A DNA stretch of 64,000 nt from Theionarchaea archaeon (GTDB taxonomy: Archaea; Methanobacteriota_B; Thermococci; Methanofastidiosales; SZ-28-30): NCBI GenBank assembly GCA_018992685.1, contig JACVGT010000021.1:81748-145747 (forward strand), written 5' to 3'. The notes beneath the pieces were generated by a model. That model was not told the origin of the DNA and did not search any database. It was given only the letters and a program-made list of their open reading frames with translations. Within the stretch, counting starts at the first letter, position 1. Each line of letters begins with the position of its first letter. Shown one piece after another: positions 1-10,614 of the stretch. Made by a program: the position numbers and the translations under genes.

Positions 1-352
1 ATAGCCCTGTGATCTGTCCTCGTTCTGTGATGAGAACATGACGTATCTGGTGTTGTTGCATTAATTCAAGCACTTTAGATACGGGAGAGTCAATGTCAGT
101 TGTGATGAGGTCCCTGGTCATGATGCTGGAAATGGGTTTAGCATAGGACAGTCCTTTAGCCACCACCCGCTCGATAACGTCCCCCTGGGTTAGGAATCCC
201 ACGACTCCTTCATTACACACTACCAGAGAACCTACCTTGAATTCCACCATTTTTCGACAGGCTTCCTGAATAGTTTCATGTTCAGATATGCCCACCAGTT
301 TTCGTGTGGTGTACTGTCTGATGGGAACTGAAAGGTTATTAATATCATTCAT
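1..352 (-). CDS. CBS-domain pair protein, C-terminal part outside window
   Basis: The visible 117 codons translate to a tandem CBS (Bateman) module. The first repeat contains EFKVGSLVVCNEGVVGFLTQ and the second contains QQHQIRHVLITERGQITGL. Such pairs usually bind adenine nucleotides and act as regulators or regulatory subunits. The ATG at 350-352 overlaps the end of the kinase gene upstream by eight bases, so this is the third gene of the cyclic diphosphoglycerate operon. It runs off the left edge, so whether another domain follows is unknown. A role in sensing energy charge for the pathway is only inferred from the operon. Confidence 0.85.
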   Translation of the reverse strand, partial: MNDINNLSVPIRQYTTRKLVGISEHETIQEACRKMVEFKVGSLVVCNEGVVGFLTQGDVIERVVAKGLSYAKPISSIMTRDLITTDIDSPVSKVLELMQQHQIRHVLITERGQITGL

Positions 353-1223
353 CCGTTGCAGCCTCCTTTTGAAGTTGATCATACATTCTATTTAAGATTT
401 GAGTGACTGTCTCCTCTAACGCTATATTTTCCAGAACCGGAACCCTCTCTCTATTAGCCCTCCCTACGATGTGGTCTTGTATCTGCCTGATCTTGTCAAT
501 ATTCTCAAGGTAGTGTTCTGGAGGTCTTCTGCTGTCCTTTGCTCGAGCATAGAACCTGTTCACGTGTTCCTCTCTGTCACTGAGGGTAAGAACGAAATGA
601 AATATCGTCCGATCCTGACGTTCAACATACCCAGGGACAAGATGAATTCCTTCCATTACAAGACTGAACCCCTCGGTCAGTGCTCTGTTGATTATGGCAT
701 TAATCCCCACAGCAACATGAGATACCTGAAGCTCAAAAGCATAGATCACTGCACTCAAAAATGAAGAAGGAGCCTGAATTTCTTTCCATGCGGAAAATGA
801 GGACGTGTGAAGAGTGGGGAGTAGATCCCGTGAGACCATTTTCCGCATGACCTCACGCACGACGTCTGTCCCAATAATGGAATGAATCCCCAGTCGATAG
901 CTGATTTCAAAGGCTACCGTAGATTTCCCGATGCCTGTGGCACCTCCCAGAAGAACAACAAGTGACTGTTTTTTCTTTCTCAGTGAATGCCACATCTGGT
1001 AGAACGAGGCGATACGTGGGTACCCGTCATCTATCAGGATGTGGTAAGTCATGTCAGTGAGATCTTGTTCAGAGATCCGGGAGATTCCTGAGGTCACCAT
1101 TCTCTGCCCAATTTCCTCTGCCATTTTGTAGGCCCTGTTCACATCCAGCCCTGCTTTCAACAAAGATCCGGCCAGGACACCCTTTGAAAATGGAGTTACA
1201 TACTTCTTGCCTACTACTTCTAT
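345..1223 (-). CDS. pgk2: 2-phosphoglycerate kinase (cyclic 2,3-DPG pathway)
   Basis: This is the ATP-dependent kinase that converts 2-phosphoglycerate to 2,3-diphosphoglycerate, the first step to cyclic 2,3-diphosphoglycerate. An N-terminal ATP-cone-like region is followed by a P-loop kinase with Walker A GGATGIGKST. Homology-like sequence (IEVVGKKYVTPFSKGVLAG) continues upstream of the first conventional start, a TTG at 1163, so the TTG form of 272 residues would cut into the ATP-cone. No ATG, GTG or earlier TTG lies in frame before a TGA stop. The best-placed start is an ATA at 1221-1223, eight bases after a GGAGGGG site and overlapping the previous stop as ATAG. That gives 292 residues, near the roughly 300 of the Methanothermus enzyme. 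Product is well supported; the start is unusual. Confidence 0.88.
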   Translation of the reverse strand: MEVVGKKYVTPFSKGVLAGSLLKAGLDVNRAYKMAEEIGQRMVTSGISRISEQDLTDMTYHILIDDGYPRIASFYQMWHSLRKKKQSLVVLLGGATGIGKSTVAFEISYRLGIHSIIGTDVVREVMRKMVSRDLLPTLHTSSFSAWKEIQAPSSFLSAVIYAFELQVSHVAVGINAIINRALTEGFSLVMEGIHLVPGYVERQDRTIFHFVLTLSDREEHVNRFYARAKDSRRPPEHYLENIDKIRQIQDHIVGRANRERVPVLENIALEETVTQILNRMYDQLQKEAATDE

Positions 1224-2566
1224 CGTGTGATCCCCTCCTCAGCCTTTCTTGCCAGCTGGACAATGGCATCCTCCAAGCTGGTGACAGTTCCTCCTCGAAG
1301 GCGGGGAACGTTATCCATGAACACGACATTGCGGTCGAATTTCAAAGCCTCTCGCGTGGCCACATCAATGGCAGAGGCCTTTATTTCAGTAAGGAGAGTA
1401 TCTGCCTGGGGAAGGAATTGGTTCAGGTCTTTCTTTAATCTCGGTCGATTAGAAAGATGGGGAGAAGCCTTTACTATTTCACAACTGAAGGTTTGTTCGA
1501 GGTAGGGTACCAGAGTAGATTCCAGGACTGAGGGGGGCGCCGTGGTAGCCAGGAATACTTTTCTACCTGAAATGTCTTTCAGGGGTACCGGCCTGAACAC
1601 GCAGTGTGCCTGGGGGAGTTCGGGCTTGATTTCACTAATTGCTTTTTGCATCTCTGCCACTTTTTGCGGCGAAGCCATGGGTTCTTCACACATCATGAGG
1701 ATGAGCAGATCGGCCATGAGAATTCTAAAGGGACCGAAGTACTCGTTGATGAATTCCAATGGTTGATGCGCTCCTGCAATCACGATGCAGCAATCTGTAT
1801 TCACAGGAGGGAAGGTGGTGCCTGACCCCTCTAGTATTACGAAGGTTGCTTCCAGTGTATTTGCCAGTTGGGCTCCTTTTTCCATATTAGATGAAAAAGG
1901 AACTCCAGCCATTCCACCACCACATCGCCTGCATCCGACTGTTGCTACGCGGGAAATAAGAGCATTCTCCCAGTGGTCTGACGCAGCGTGCTTTCCCTGA
2001 TTTGCCTGTTTCAGTAGATACGAAGGAGTGAGTTCGATGGTGTCACCTCTGATGATTTCGGGCTGAGCTGGACCTCCCCTTCCCATCGTCACAATCCAGG
2101 GAATATAACCTGAAGCCTTGAGTGTTCGGGCTATGTATCCCGAGACAGCAGTTTTTCCCACCCTCTTTGTTGTCCCCACCACGGAAAAACTGGGACGTTT
2201 CAGAATCTTTGGGTATCTTGGAGGTGTAAACAGGAAGTCTGATCCCTTGTATTGGACTCCTTCTTTCATGAGCGCACAGGCGAGATGTAACCTGCTGACG
2301 TAGTCCATAATCGGCTCGTCTGAAAGATCCACAACTTGCTCAATCTCATGAGCCGAGCAAGCTGTCACAATAACGTCGTGAATATCTCTTGACTGGTTTC
2401 CTCTGTAGATAGGAATATCAAGATGTGCTGTCAATTCCTCAATGCTACCGACTTTTTCCGTTCCTCCCAAGAAAACAGCAGCTCTCACGTCACCTTCAAT
2501 AGTTGCCAACGCATCTTTCGTTACTGGTGGATAATGTTCGCCGTCTATGAGGGCAAGAATATTCAT
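1220..2566 (-). CDS. cpgS: Cyclic 2,3-diphosphoglycerate synthetase
   Basis: This cytosolic enzyme closes the intramolecular phosphoanhydride of 2,3-diphosphoglycerate with ATP, making the thermoprotectant and phosphate store cyclic 2,3-diphosphoglycerate. The product of 448 residues has an N-terminal region starting MNILALIDGEHYPP, a P-loop GTTKRVGKTAVS near residue 134, and the GRGGPAQPE and CRRCGGGMAG segments I associate with this family. The ATG at 2564-2566 is preferred over a TTG one codon earlier because it lies about 25 bases from a TATA box, giving a leaderless message. The stop overlaps the proposed kinase start. Pairing with the kinase makes the assignment firm. Confidence 0.92.
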   Translation of the reverse strand: MNILALIDGEHYPPVTKDALATIEGDVRAAVFLGGTEKVGSIEELTAHLDIPIYRGNQSRDIHDVIVTACSAHEIEQVVDLSDEPIMDYVSRLHLACALMKEGVQYKGSDFLFTPPRYPKILKRPSFSVVGTTKRVGKTAVSGYIARTLKASGYIPWIVTMGRGGPAQPEIIRGDTIELTPSYLLKQANQGKHAASDHWENALISRVATVGCRRCGGGMAGVPFSSNMEKGAQLANTLEATFVILEGSGTTFPPVNTDCCIVIAGAHQPLEFINEYFGPFRILMADLLILMMCEEPMASPQKVAEMQKAISEIKPELPQAHCVFRPVPLKDISGRKVFLATTAPPSVLESTLVPYLEQTFSCEIVKASPHLSNRPRLKKDLNQFLPQADTLLTEIKASAIDVATREALKFDRNVVFMDNVPRLRGGTVTSLEDAIVQLARKAEEGITR

Positions 2567-2586
2567 CAAATGAACTTGTTTAGTAT

Positions 2587-2595
2587 GTATTTAAG
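2587..2595 (-). promoter_or_regulatory. TATA box for the cDPG operon
   Basis: On the minus strand this reads CTTAAATAC, centred about 25 bases before the cpgS ATG. The spacing predicts transcription starting at or next to the start codon, hence a leaderless transcript. Confidence 0.6.
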
Positions 2596-2630
2596 GGTTC
2601 GCTTGAGAAAGAAGGGACTTCTCATACCTT

Positions 2631-2653
2631 TTCCCGTGGAACGAACCACGGGC
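2631..2653 (+). repeat. Weak ORB-like element with a 7-bp inverted repeat
   Basis: TTCCCGTGGAACGAA resembles the core of an archaeal origin recognition box, but the G-rich tail is missing. The arms CCCGTGG (2633-2639) and CCACGGG (2646-2652) form a perfect inverted repeat around AACGAA, so it could instead be a protein-binding palindrome. Confidence 0.4.
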
Positions 2654-2825
2654 TTGAGTTCTTATATTACTAGTTATTTGCGGACGAGGGGGCTTGGTTG
2701 ATTCTGCTAGTTGAGATGGGGTGTGACGAGGACCGTAAAATAGGAGTGAAGTAATTCGTTAGGAACGGGAAGGTGATTATTGAGTCTCGGAGAGGTCTTG
2801 ATTGATTGTTTTTTGAGTGGCTGCC

Positions 2826-2848
2826 CTACCCCTTTATTTCCTGTGGAA
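2826..2848 (-). repeat. ORB origin recognition box, minus orientation
   Basis: Read on the minus strand it begins TTCCACAGGAAATAAAGGGG, which has the TTCCA-n-n-GGAAA dyad and downstream G-run of archaeal ORB elements bound by Orc1/Cdc6. It is inverted relative to the copy at 2996-3019. Confidence 0.65.
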
Positions 2849-2995
2849 GTGGGGAAGAGGAAATGGTCGCTTATGTAGTGATAGAAGAATGAAATGGTTA
2901 CTTGGTTAAAAAAGATTGTACGCTTATAAAGATTCCTAACGAAAATTACTGCGCACCTAGCCGCGAAGTTACTTATCTTCTTATAACCCGTCATA

Positions 2996-3019
2996 TTCCA
3001 GTGGAAATGAAGGGGGCGG
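2996..3019 (+). repeat. ORB origin recognition box, plus orientation
   Basis: The element begins TTCCAGTGGAAATGAAGGGG, a close visual match to the ORB consensus with dyad and G-run. It ends eight bases before the orc1/cdc6 TATA box, so bound initiator could also repress its own gene. Confidence 0.72.
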
Positions 3020-3026
3020 AGGAAGG

Positions 3027-3035
3027 CTTAAATAG
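3027..3035 (+). promoter_or_regulatory. TATA box for orc1/cdc6
   Basis: CTTAAATAG lies about 35 bases before the TTG start of orc1/cdc6 and directly after an ORB element. It predicts a start site near 3057 and a leader of about ten bases or less. Confidence 0.55.
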
Positions 3036-3065
3036 GTTTATCATGAAGGTGACAACGGTGATACA

Positions 3066-4355
3066 TTGGAGGGTCAGAGATCATTGGACCAGCTCTTTGA
3101 TGAGCTCTTGATTCAAAGGAAGATTTTCAAAAACAAGGAAGTGCTTCGCGACCACTATACTCCCTCACTGCTTCCTCATAGAGATCTGCAAATTGATGAA
3201 CTTGCTACTATACTTGTATCTGTAATGAAGGGTGAGACCCCTTCTAATATCTTTATTTATGGTAAAACGGGAACGGGCAAGACAGCTGTTACCATTCATG
3301 TAGGAGAAGCGTTGGTAAGAAAAGTAGGTGGATGTTGCTATATCCGTCCATATGGAACAAAACTGGAGATAAAAAAGCCGGAAATGCGCATTCCTGTTTG
3401 GCTCATCTACACGAATTGTGAAATTGTAGATACTCAGTATCGGCTGCTAGCAAAGCTTGCAGAGTACATGGGGCAGTCAGTACCTTTGACTGGGTGGCCC
3501 ACAGACAAAGTGTATGAAAGCTTTGTCCGCGCCCTGGACAAAGAGGAACGATTGGTGATTGTGGTCTTGGATGAGATCGATCGACTGCTCAAGAAAGGAA
3601 GCGATAGTGTCCTTTACAATTTGACACGCATCAACTCAGATCTGAAACGAGCCAAAGTGAGTATTATTGGAATTAGCAATGACCTGAACTTCGTGGAGTT
3701 TCTGGATCCCAGAGTGAGGAGTTCTCTGGGAGAAGAAGAATTGGTGTTTCCTCCGTATTATGCCCAGCAATTAGTTGACATTCTTTCCCATCGGGCAGAA
3801 GAGGCTTTTTTCGACAATGCACTGGATCTTGGGGTTATCCCACTGTGCGCTGCATTTGCAGCTCAGGAACATGGTGATGCACGTCGCGCTCTAGACTTCT
3901 TGAGGATAGCAGGAGAAATTGCTGAAAGAGACAGAGCCTCTCGCGTGACTGAGAAACATGTGCGTATTGCCAAGAACCGCATTGAACAGGACAGGGTGAC
4001 GGAAGTCATCAAGACCTTTCCCACCCAATCAAAGTTTGTACTGTTTGCCATACTGCTTCTGGAGAAGTACAATGCTTCAGCCATTACCACGGGAGAAACG
4101 TACAACGTGTACAAGGAACTGTGCAGACAATCAAAGATGGACATTCTCACTCAGAGGAGGGTATCTGATATTATCAGCGAAATGGACATGATGGGGATAG
4201 TGAATGCAACGGTGGTCAGCAAAGGGCGATATGGAAGAACCAAGGAAATTCGGCTGGGAGTTCCAATGAGCCAGGTAAAGAATGTTCTGGAGAAGCACCA
4301 CAAGATAGAACGAATTTCTAACTTTGTACCCCCTATTCAACGAAAACTTGTCTAG
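3066..4355 (+). CDS. cdc6: Orc1/Cdc6 replication initiator
   Basis: This is an AAA+ initiator that binds origin DNA and helps load MCM. The product of 429 residues has Walker A YGKTGTGKTAV near residue 65, Walker B VIVVLDEIDRL near 160, sensor 1 IIGISNDLNF near 198, sensor 2 GDARRALDFLR near 272, and a C-terminal winged-helix region. The typical N-terminal sequence NKEVLRDHYTPSLLPHR is present. Translation must start at a TTG, because no ATG or GTG lies in frame upstream and the next ATG falls inside the AAA+ domain. It stands alone beside the candidate origin. Confidence 0.95.
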   Translation: MEGQRSLDQLFDELLIQRKIFKNKEVLRDHYTPSLLPHRDLQIDELATILVSVMKGETPSNIFIYGKTGTGKTAVTIHVGEALVRKVGGCCYIRPYGTKLEIKKPEMRIPVWLIYTNCEIVDTQYRLLAKLAEYMGQSVPLTGWPTDKVYESFVRALDKEERLVIVVLDEIDRLLKKGSDSVLYNLTRINSDLKRAKVSIIGISNDLNFVEFLDPRVRSSLGEEELVFPPYYAQQLVDILSHRAEEAFFDNALDLGVIPLCAAFAAQEHGDARRALDFLRIAGEIAERDRASRVTEKHVRIAKNRIEQDRVTEVIKTFPTQSKFVLFAILLLEKYNASAITTGETYNVYKELCRQSKMDILTQRRVSDIISEMDMMGIVNATVVSKGRYGRTKEIRLGVPMSQVKNVLEKHHKIERISNFVPPIQRKLV

Positions 4356-4368
4356 GTTCACTCTACTT

Positions 4369-4417
4369 TTCCATTGATTTGACGATTCAGTTTTCTCATT
4401 TTCTTTTCTTTGGGTTC
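4369..4417 (+). terminator. Possible T-rich terminator after cdc6
   Basis: Several T runs (TTTTCC, TTTTCTC, TTTTCTTTTC) follow the cdc6 stop within about 60 bases. Archaeal termination often uses such oligo-T tracts. No hairpin is evident. Confidence 0.3.
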
Positions 4418-4546
4418 ATGACACCGGATAGGGTAACCCTTCTTGTATGACAGGGACCATCTTCCCCTCTTTCACAGACTCTCACATGGCTGAGGTTCAG
4501 AAGCATTTTTTTTCCTAGGCTATAGGCTACTACCATAACCGTAACA

Positions 4547-4573
4547 TTTATATAATAGACTAACTTCAAGTTA
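4547..4573 (+). promoter_or_regulatory. TATA box and operator palindrome of the heat-shock operon
   Basis: A TATA box (TTTATATA, 4547-4554) is followed by a perfect palindrome TAACTT-C-AAGTTA at 4561-4573, ending just before the predicted start site near 4577. The first codon follows at 4580 or 4583. A palindrome between TATA box and start site is a typical site for an archaeal repressor to block polymerase. The adjacent ArsR-like regulator is the natural candidate to bind it. Confidence 0.55.
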
Positions 4574-4582
4574 AGATAAGTG

Positions 4583-5251
4583 ATGCTTATGATTTCATCA
4601 GAACAACTTCTGGACGTACTGGGAAACGAAACACGGAGGATGATACTGGAACTGCTGGCAGAAAAGCCACGATATACTACAGAAATTGCCAGTTTGTTGA
4701 ATATCGGTCAAAAGGCCATCAATGATCATCTCAAAATTATGTCTGACTTCGGCATAATTGAGACGTACGTCCAAAAGCAGCAGAGAGGTTCTCCTCGAAA
4801 GTATTTCCAGGTCAATGAACGGTTCAAACTTGAATTTACATTGACTCCTGGATTGTTCCGGATTTATGTGTTGGAACCTAGAAGTGATTGGAAATTCATC
4901 CTTGAGGAGTTTCCTGAGTTTAAAGAGCTGCAAAAAGAAGTGGAGCAAATACAGAAACTGAGGCAGATCGAGCAACATCGAAAGGTGTGCAGAGATCTGG
5001 TTCAAGAACTGGATCGACTGACACAGGCAAAAATGTATATTGAAAACCTGCTGGCAAGGACAAGAAAGCGGTGTATGATGATCATAGATTCTCTGGATCT
5101 GCCGCCTGTAGAGAGCAGGGTACTCTTTGAGGTGGTAACTGGAAAAGAAGGTCTCACTGTGGAGGGTATTGCTGAAAAGTGCAAAATTTCTACAGAAGAA
5201 ACTGTACAGGCCCTGCAGAACCTGGAACAGAAAGGTGTGGTGAGATTATGA
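4583..5251 (+). CDS. ArsR-like winged-helix regulator heading the heat-shock operon
   Basis: The N-terminal 80 residues form a winged helix-turn-helix of the ArsR type (VLGNETRRMILELLAEKP, then TTEIASLLNIGQKAINDHL). The middle, about residues 110-165, is charged and probably coiled coil, and a second small helix-turn-helix-like segment lies at the C-terminus (GLTVEGIAEKCKISTEE). It is the first gene of an operon with a small heat-shock-like protein, grpE, dnaK and dnaJ, and its stop overlaps the next start as ATGA. The place resembles that of hrcA in bacteria, and the role resembles Pyrococcus Phr, although relation to Phr was not tested. Heat-shock control is inferred. A GTG one codon earlier (4580) is an alternative start. 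Confidence 0.82.
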   Translation: MLMISSEQLLDVLGNETRRMILELLAEKPRYTTEIASLLNIGQKAINDHLKIMSDFGIIETYVQKQQRGSPRKYFQVNERFKLEFTLTPGLFRIYVLEPRSDWKFILEEFPEFKELQKEVEQIQKLRQIEQHRKVCRDLVQELDRLTQAKMYIENLLARTRKRCMMIIDSLDLPPVESRVLFEVVTGKEGLTVEGIAEKCKISTEETVQALQNLEQKGVVRL

Positions 5252-5784
5252 GTGTTATGTTCTGCGTGTATTGTGGGAATTATCTCTCGCAGACATGGCG
5301 GTACTGTCCATATTGTGGGAGGAAAATCTCAGGTGAATCAGAGTTGTTCGATGCTTTGTTCAGGAATGAGGTCAGGGGGATCAGCATTCAAATTATTTCA
5401 GGAGGCTTCAGAAGACAGGAGACGCGAAACAAGGCGGAACGATGGAGGATCCCTATTGAAGAATCCCAGGACAGGAATGAAGAGCATACCTTGAAGGTAA
5501 AGGACAGAAAGGGTGAACGCATCGGGGCTGAATCCCTCGTTGTGCCCAGGCGAGTTGAGGAGCCCGAAGGCAGGATTCACAGAATTGGGCAGCACTGGAT
5601 AATCAGGGTTACTTTGCCTGGAGTCAGGAAAGAGAATATTGATGTACGAAAGCTGGAGACATCAATTGAAGTGAAGGCACACAAAAATGGTGAAGCATAT
5701 TTTAGACAATTCGAAGTGCCAGAATCTGCACGAATCATCTCACAGCACATGGAAGGGGATGAACTCGTTGTAGAAGTGGGGTGA
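5248..5784 (+). CDS. Zinc-ribbon protein with Hsp20/alpha-crystallin-like domain
   Basis: The product has 178 residues. The N-terminus is a double zinc knuckle (CVYCGNYLSQTWRYCPYCG), followed by a charged linker of about 80 residues. The C-terminus, about residues 110-178, looks like a small Hsp20-type beta-sandwich (HWIIRVTLPGVRKENIDVRK, then SIEVKAHKNGE). The characteristic VTLPGV...I motif is clear, but the usual C-terminal IxI tail is absent. It probably acts as a holdase handing substrates to the DnaK system encoded directly downstream. The chosen ATG overlaps the regulator's stop. The zinc-ribbon fusion is unusual for Hsp20 proteins. Confidence 0.75.
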   Translation: MSVMFCVYCGNYLSQTWRYCPYCGRKISGESELFDALFRNEVRGISIQIISGGFRRQETRNKAERWRIPIEESQDRNEEHTLKVKDRKGERIGAESLVVPRRVEEPEGRIHRIGQHWIIRVTLPGVRKENIDVRKLETSIEVKAHKNGEAYFRQFEVPESARIISQHMEGDELVVEVG

Positions 5785-5785
5785 C

Positions 5786-6364
5786 ATGATGGATAAAAAA
5801 GAGCGCAGTGGCATGCAGCCTGAAACGAATGCCCAGCCTGCAGATGACGAGGGAGAACCCGTATCTGAATCCATTGAGGTCCCACCTCAATGTCAGGAAG
5901 AGATCGATGCATTATGCAGAGAGATTGAGGAACAGGATCGTACGGTGAAGGAGTATCTTTCCACCCTCCAGAGGTTGCAGGCTGAATTCGAAAATTACAA
6001 GAAAAGGGTGGAACGAGAGCGAATTGAGTATACAGAGCAGGCAAATACAGCCTTGCTTGAGAAATTACTTCCCGTTCTGGATAATTTCGAGCGAGCATTG
6101 AATGCAGAGAGTTCTGACATCCACTCATTGAGGAAGGGCCTCGAGATGATCTTCTCGCAGTTCAGAAAGATACTGGAGGGAGAGGGACTTTCATCCATCG
6201 ATGCTCTAGGAGAAGAATTTGATCCTTACTATCATGAGGCCGTCTTGGTAGCATGCGGCGATTATGAAGACGACACTGTTATTGAGGTGCTGGAGAAGGG
6301 ATATATGTTTAAGCATCGCTGTCTCCGGCCTTCAAAAGTTAAGGTGGGAAAGAGAGGTGATTAA
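5786..6364 (+). CDS. grpE: GrpE nucleotide exchange factor
   Basis: GrpE releases ADP from DnaK. The 192 residues show the family layout: an acidic disordered N-terminus, a long helix (about 35-95) with LQRLQAEFENYKKRVERER, and a C-terminal beta-wing domain with LGEEFDPYYHEAVLVA and the ending CLRPSKVKVGK. Two ATG codons occur in a row, and the first is one base after the previous stop. dnaK follows without a gap. Confidence 0.95.
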   Translation: MMDKKERSGMQPETNAQPADDEGEPVSESIEVPPQCQEEIDALCREIEEQDRTVKEYLSTLQRLQAEFENYKKRVERERIEYTEQANTALLEKLLPVLDNFERALNAESSDIHSLRKGLEMIFSQFRKILEGEGLSSIDALGEEFDPYYHEAVLVACGDYEDDTVIEVLEKGYMFKHRCLRPSKVKVGKRGD

Positions 6365-9411
<3,047 letters not shown>

Positions 9412-9492
9412 TTCTGGAATCCTTGCTGAGTTAGAGATCTGCACGTTACTCACAGGGTTCCAAGAGGACTACTATCACGTTCCTGTATGCGG

Positions 9493-9508
9493 ACATGAAA
9501 CGTCATGT
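9493..9508. repeat. 6-bp inverted repeat ACATGA-AACG-TCATGT
   Basis: A perfect short inverted repeat lies 80 bases after dnaJ and 55 bases before the next small gene. It could be an operator or a weak hairpin; no T-run follows it, so a terminator is not favoured. Confidence 0.3.
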
Positions 9509-9562
9509 GAAAGATGCAAGTCCCTTCTTTTAACGCTCGGTCAGAGTACCTTTACTTTTCCA

Positions 9563-9841
9563 ATGCTCTCGGACAAGTCACTTAAAAAGACCAATCCAGG
9601 TCTTCTCATGCACTATGAACTGGTAGCTCAATGTAATGCAGTAGAAAGACACCACGTGATTCAGAAAATAGAGATGACTGGAGGACGAATCAAGGATATC
9701 CTGGAAGATGAACACGGGCTGCTGCTATTCATTGAATATGATGAACCACCAATCCCTCGAAAAGGGCGCCTGATGGAGGTTTTGAGCGGCATTCTCTCGC
9801 AGATTGGGGATGGCGTTGCATTCCCCACTCCCTCAGCATAA
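9563..9841 (+). CDS. Hypothetical protein, 92 residues
   Basis: I do not recognise the family. The predicted product is a small soluble protein with alternating strand and helix character (HHVIQKIEMTGGRIKDILED, then LLLFIEYDEPP). There is no signal peptide, membrane segment or metal motif. It sits between the heat-shock operon and dphB in the same direction. A TTTTAA stretch near 9528 could be its promoter. Codon use looks coding, but support is only moderate. Confidence 0.5.
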   Translation: MLSDKSLKKTNPGLLMHYELVAQCNAVERHHVIQKIEMTGGRIKDILEDEHGLLLFIEYDEPPIPRKGRLMEVLSGILSQIGDGVAFPTPSA

Positions 9842-9843
9842 AC

Positions 9844-9852
9844 CCTTATATT
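9844..9852 (+). promoter_or_regulatory. TATA box for dphB
   Basis: CCTTATATT is centred about 26 bases before the dphB ATG, predicting a leaderless transcript. Confidence 0.55.
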
Positions 9853-9873
9853 GTTTCCGGATTCTCTTTTCTC

Positions 9874-10614
9874 ATGCTCTACTTAATTGGACTGGGTTTG
9901 AATGGTGATCTCACACAGGAGGGAGTTGCAGCTGCAAGAAGGTGCCGTGTCTATGTTGAGAAATATACCAGCCTTCTCACAAGTTCGATTGAAGAGATCG
10001 AGAGGGTTCTGCAACGGACCACGGGCACCCTGTCCAGAAGAGACATTGAGGAGACTGACAGGTTGCTCAGAGAAGCCGAAACAACTGATGTCGCACTTCT
10101 GGTGGTGGGGGATCCAATGGTAGCCACAACTCATTCTGAAATTATTATTGAAGCAAGAAAACGGAATATACCCACGAAAATTATTCATAATGCTTCTATT
10201 TACTCTGCAATAGGTGAAACGGGCCTTCAGATTTATAAGTTTGGCCGGACAGCAACGATTCCCTTTCCACAAGAAGGGTTCAATCCCACCAGTTTCTATG
10301 ACATCATTGAAAAGAATAGGAGCATAGGAGCACATACGCTTGTCCTTCTGGATATTCAGGAAGACAAAAGAAGGTACATGAACCCTACGGAAGCGATGGA
10401 GATTCTGGACCAGTTACGATTTTCTGGTAATCTGATTTGCATTTCTCGTCTCGGTTCCGACAGCCAGCAGATTCTCTATGGTGACATCTCCACCCTCCTT
10501 TCCATTGAGAAGGATCACTGGGGACAACCTCCTCACTGCCTCGTAATTCCATCTTCTCTTCACTTCAAGGAAGAAGAGTCTCTGGAAGCCTTTAGTATAG
10601 AGGTGAGCACATGA
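9874..10614 (+). CDS. dphB: Diphthine synthase
   Basis: This enzyme transfers methyl groups from S-adenosylmethionine to the modified histidine of elongation factor 2 on the way to diphthamide. The 246 residues match the Dph5 family: MLYLIGLGLNGDLTQEG at the start, the YVEKYTSLL motif, LLVVGDPMVATTH near residue 78 and HNASIYSAIGETGLQIYKFG near 108. It belongs to the tetrapyrrole-methylase fold. The final ATGA overlaps a DUF357 gene, which suggests co-expression. Confidence 0.96.
   Translation: MLYLIGLGLNGDLTQEGVAAARRCRVYVEKYTSLLTSSIEEIERVLQRTTGTLSRRDIEETDRLLREAETTDVALLVVGDPMVATTHSEIIIEARKRNIPTKIIHNASIYSAIGETGLQIYKFGRTATIPFPQEGFNPTSFYDIIEKNRSIGAHTLVLLDIQEDKRRYMNPTEAMEILDQLRFSGNLICISRLGSDSQQILYGDISTLLSIEKDHWGQPPHCLVIPSSLHFKEEESLEAFSIEVST

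Larger units (their letters stand above)
2615..3025. other. Candidate replication origin (oriC) next to orc1/cdc6
   Basis: The gap of about 500 bases between the divergent cpgS and orc1/cdc6 genes has no convincing gene. It holds two oppositely oriented copies of an archaeal origin recognition box (2826-2848 minus, 2996-3019 plus) and a weaker third (2631-2653). The stretch between the two good copies, about 2855-2990, is relatively A+T-rich and could be the unwinding element. Archaeal origins commonly sit beside orc1/cdc6 with this arrangement. The assignment is an inference from sequence and position. Confidence 0.68.

Noticed and set aside
2633..2652. 7-bp inverted repeat as a transcription terminator for a gene to the left
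   Set aside because: Genes on both sides are divergent, so no transcript ends here, and no T-run follows.
2707..2994. Minus-strand reading frame of 95 codons in the gap before cdc6
   Set aside because: It runs through the ORB boxes and A+T-rich stretch, has low-complexity composition, lacks a ribosome site, and resembles no protein. The origin interpretation explains the region better.
9883..10335. Minus-strand frame of 150 codons inside dphB
   Set aside because: It lies wholly within a well-supported diphthine synthase gene and has the composition of an antisense shadow.
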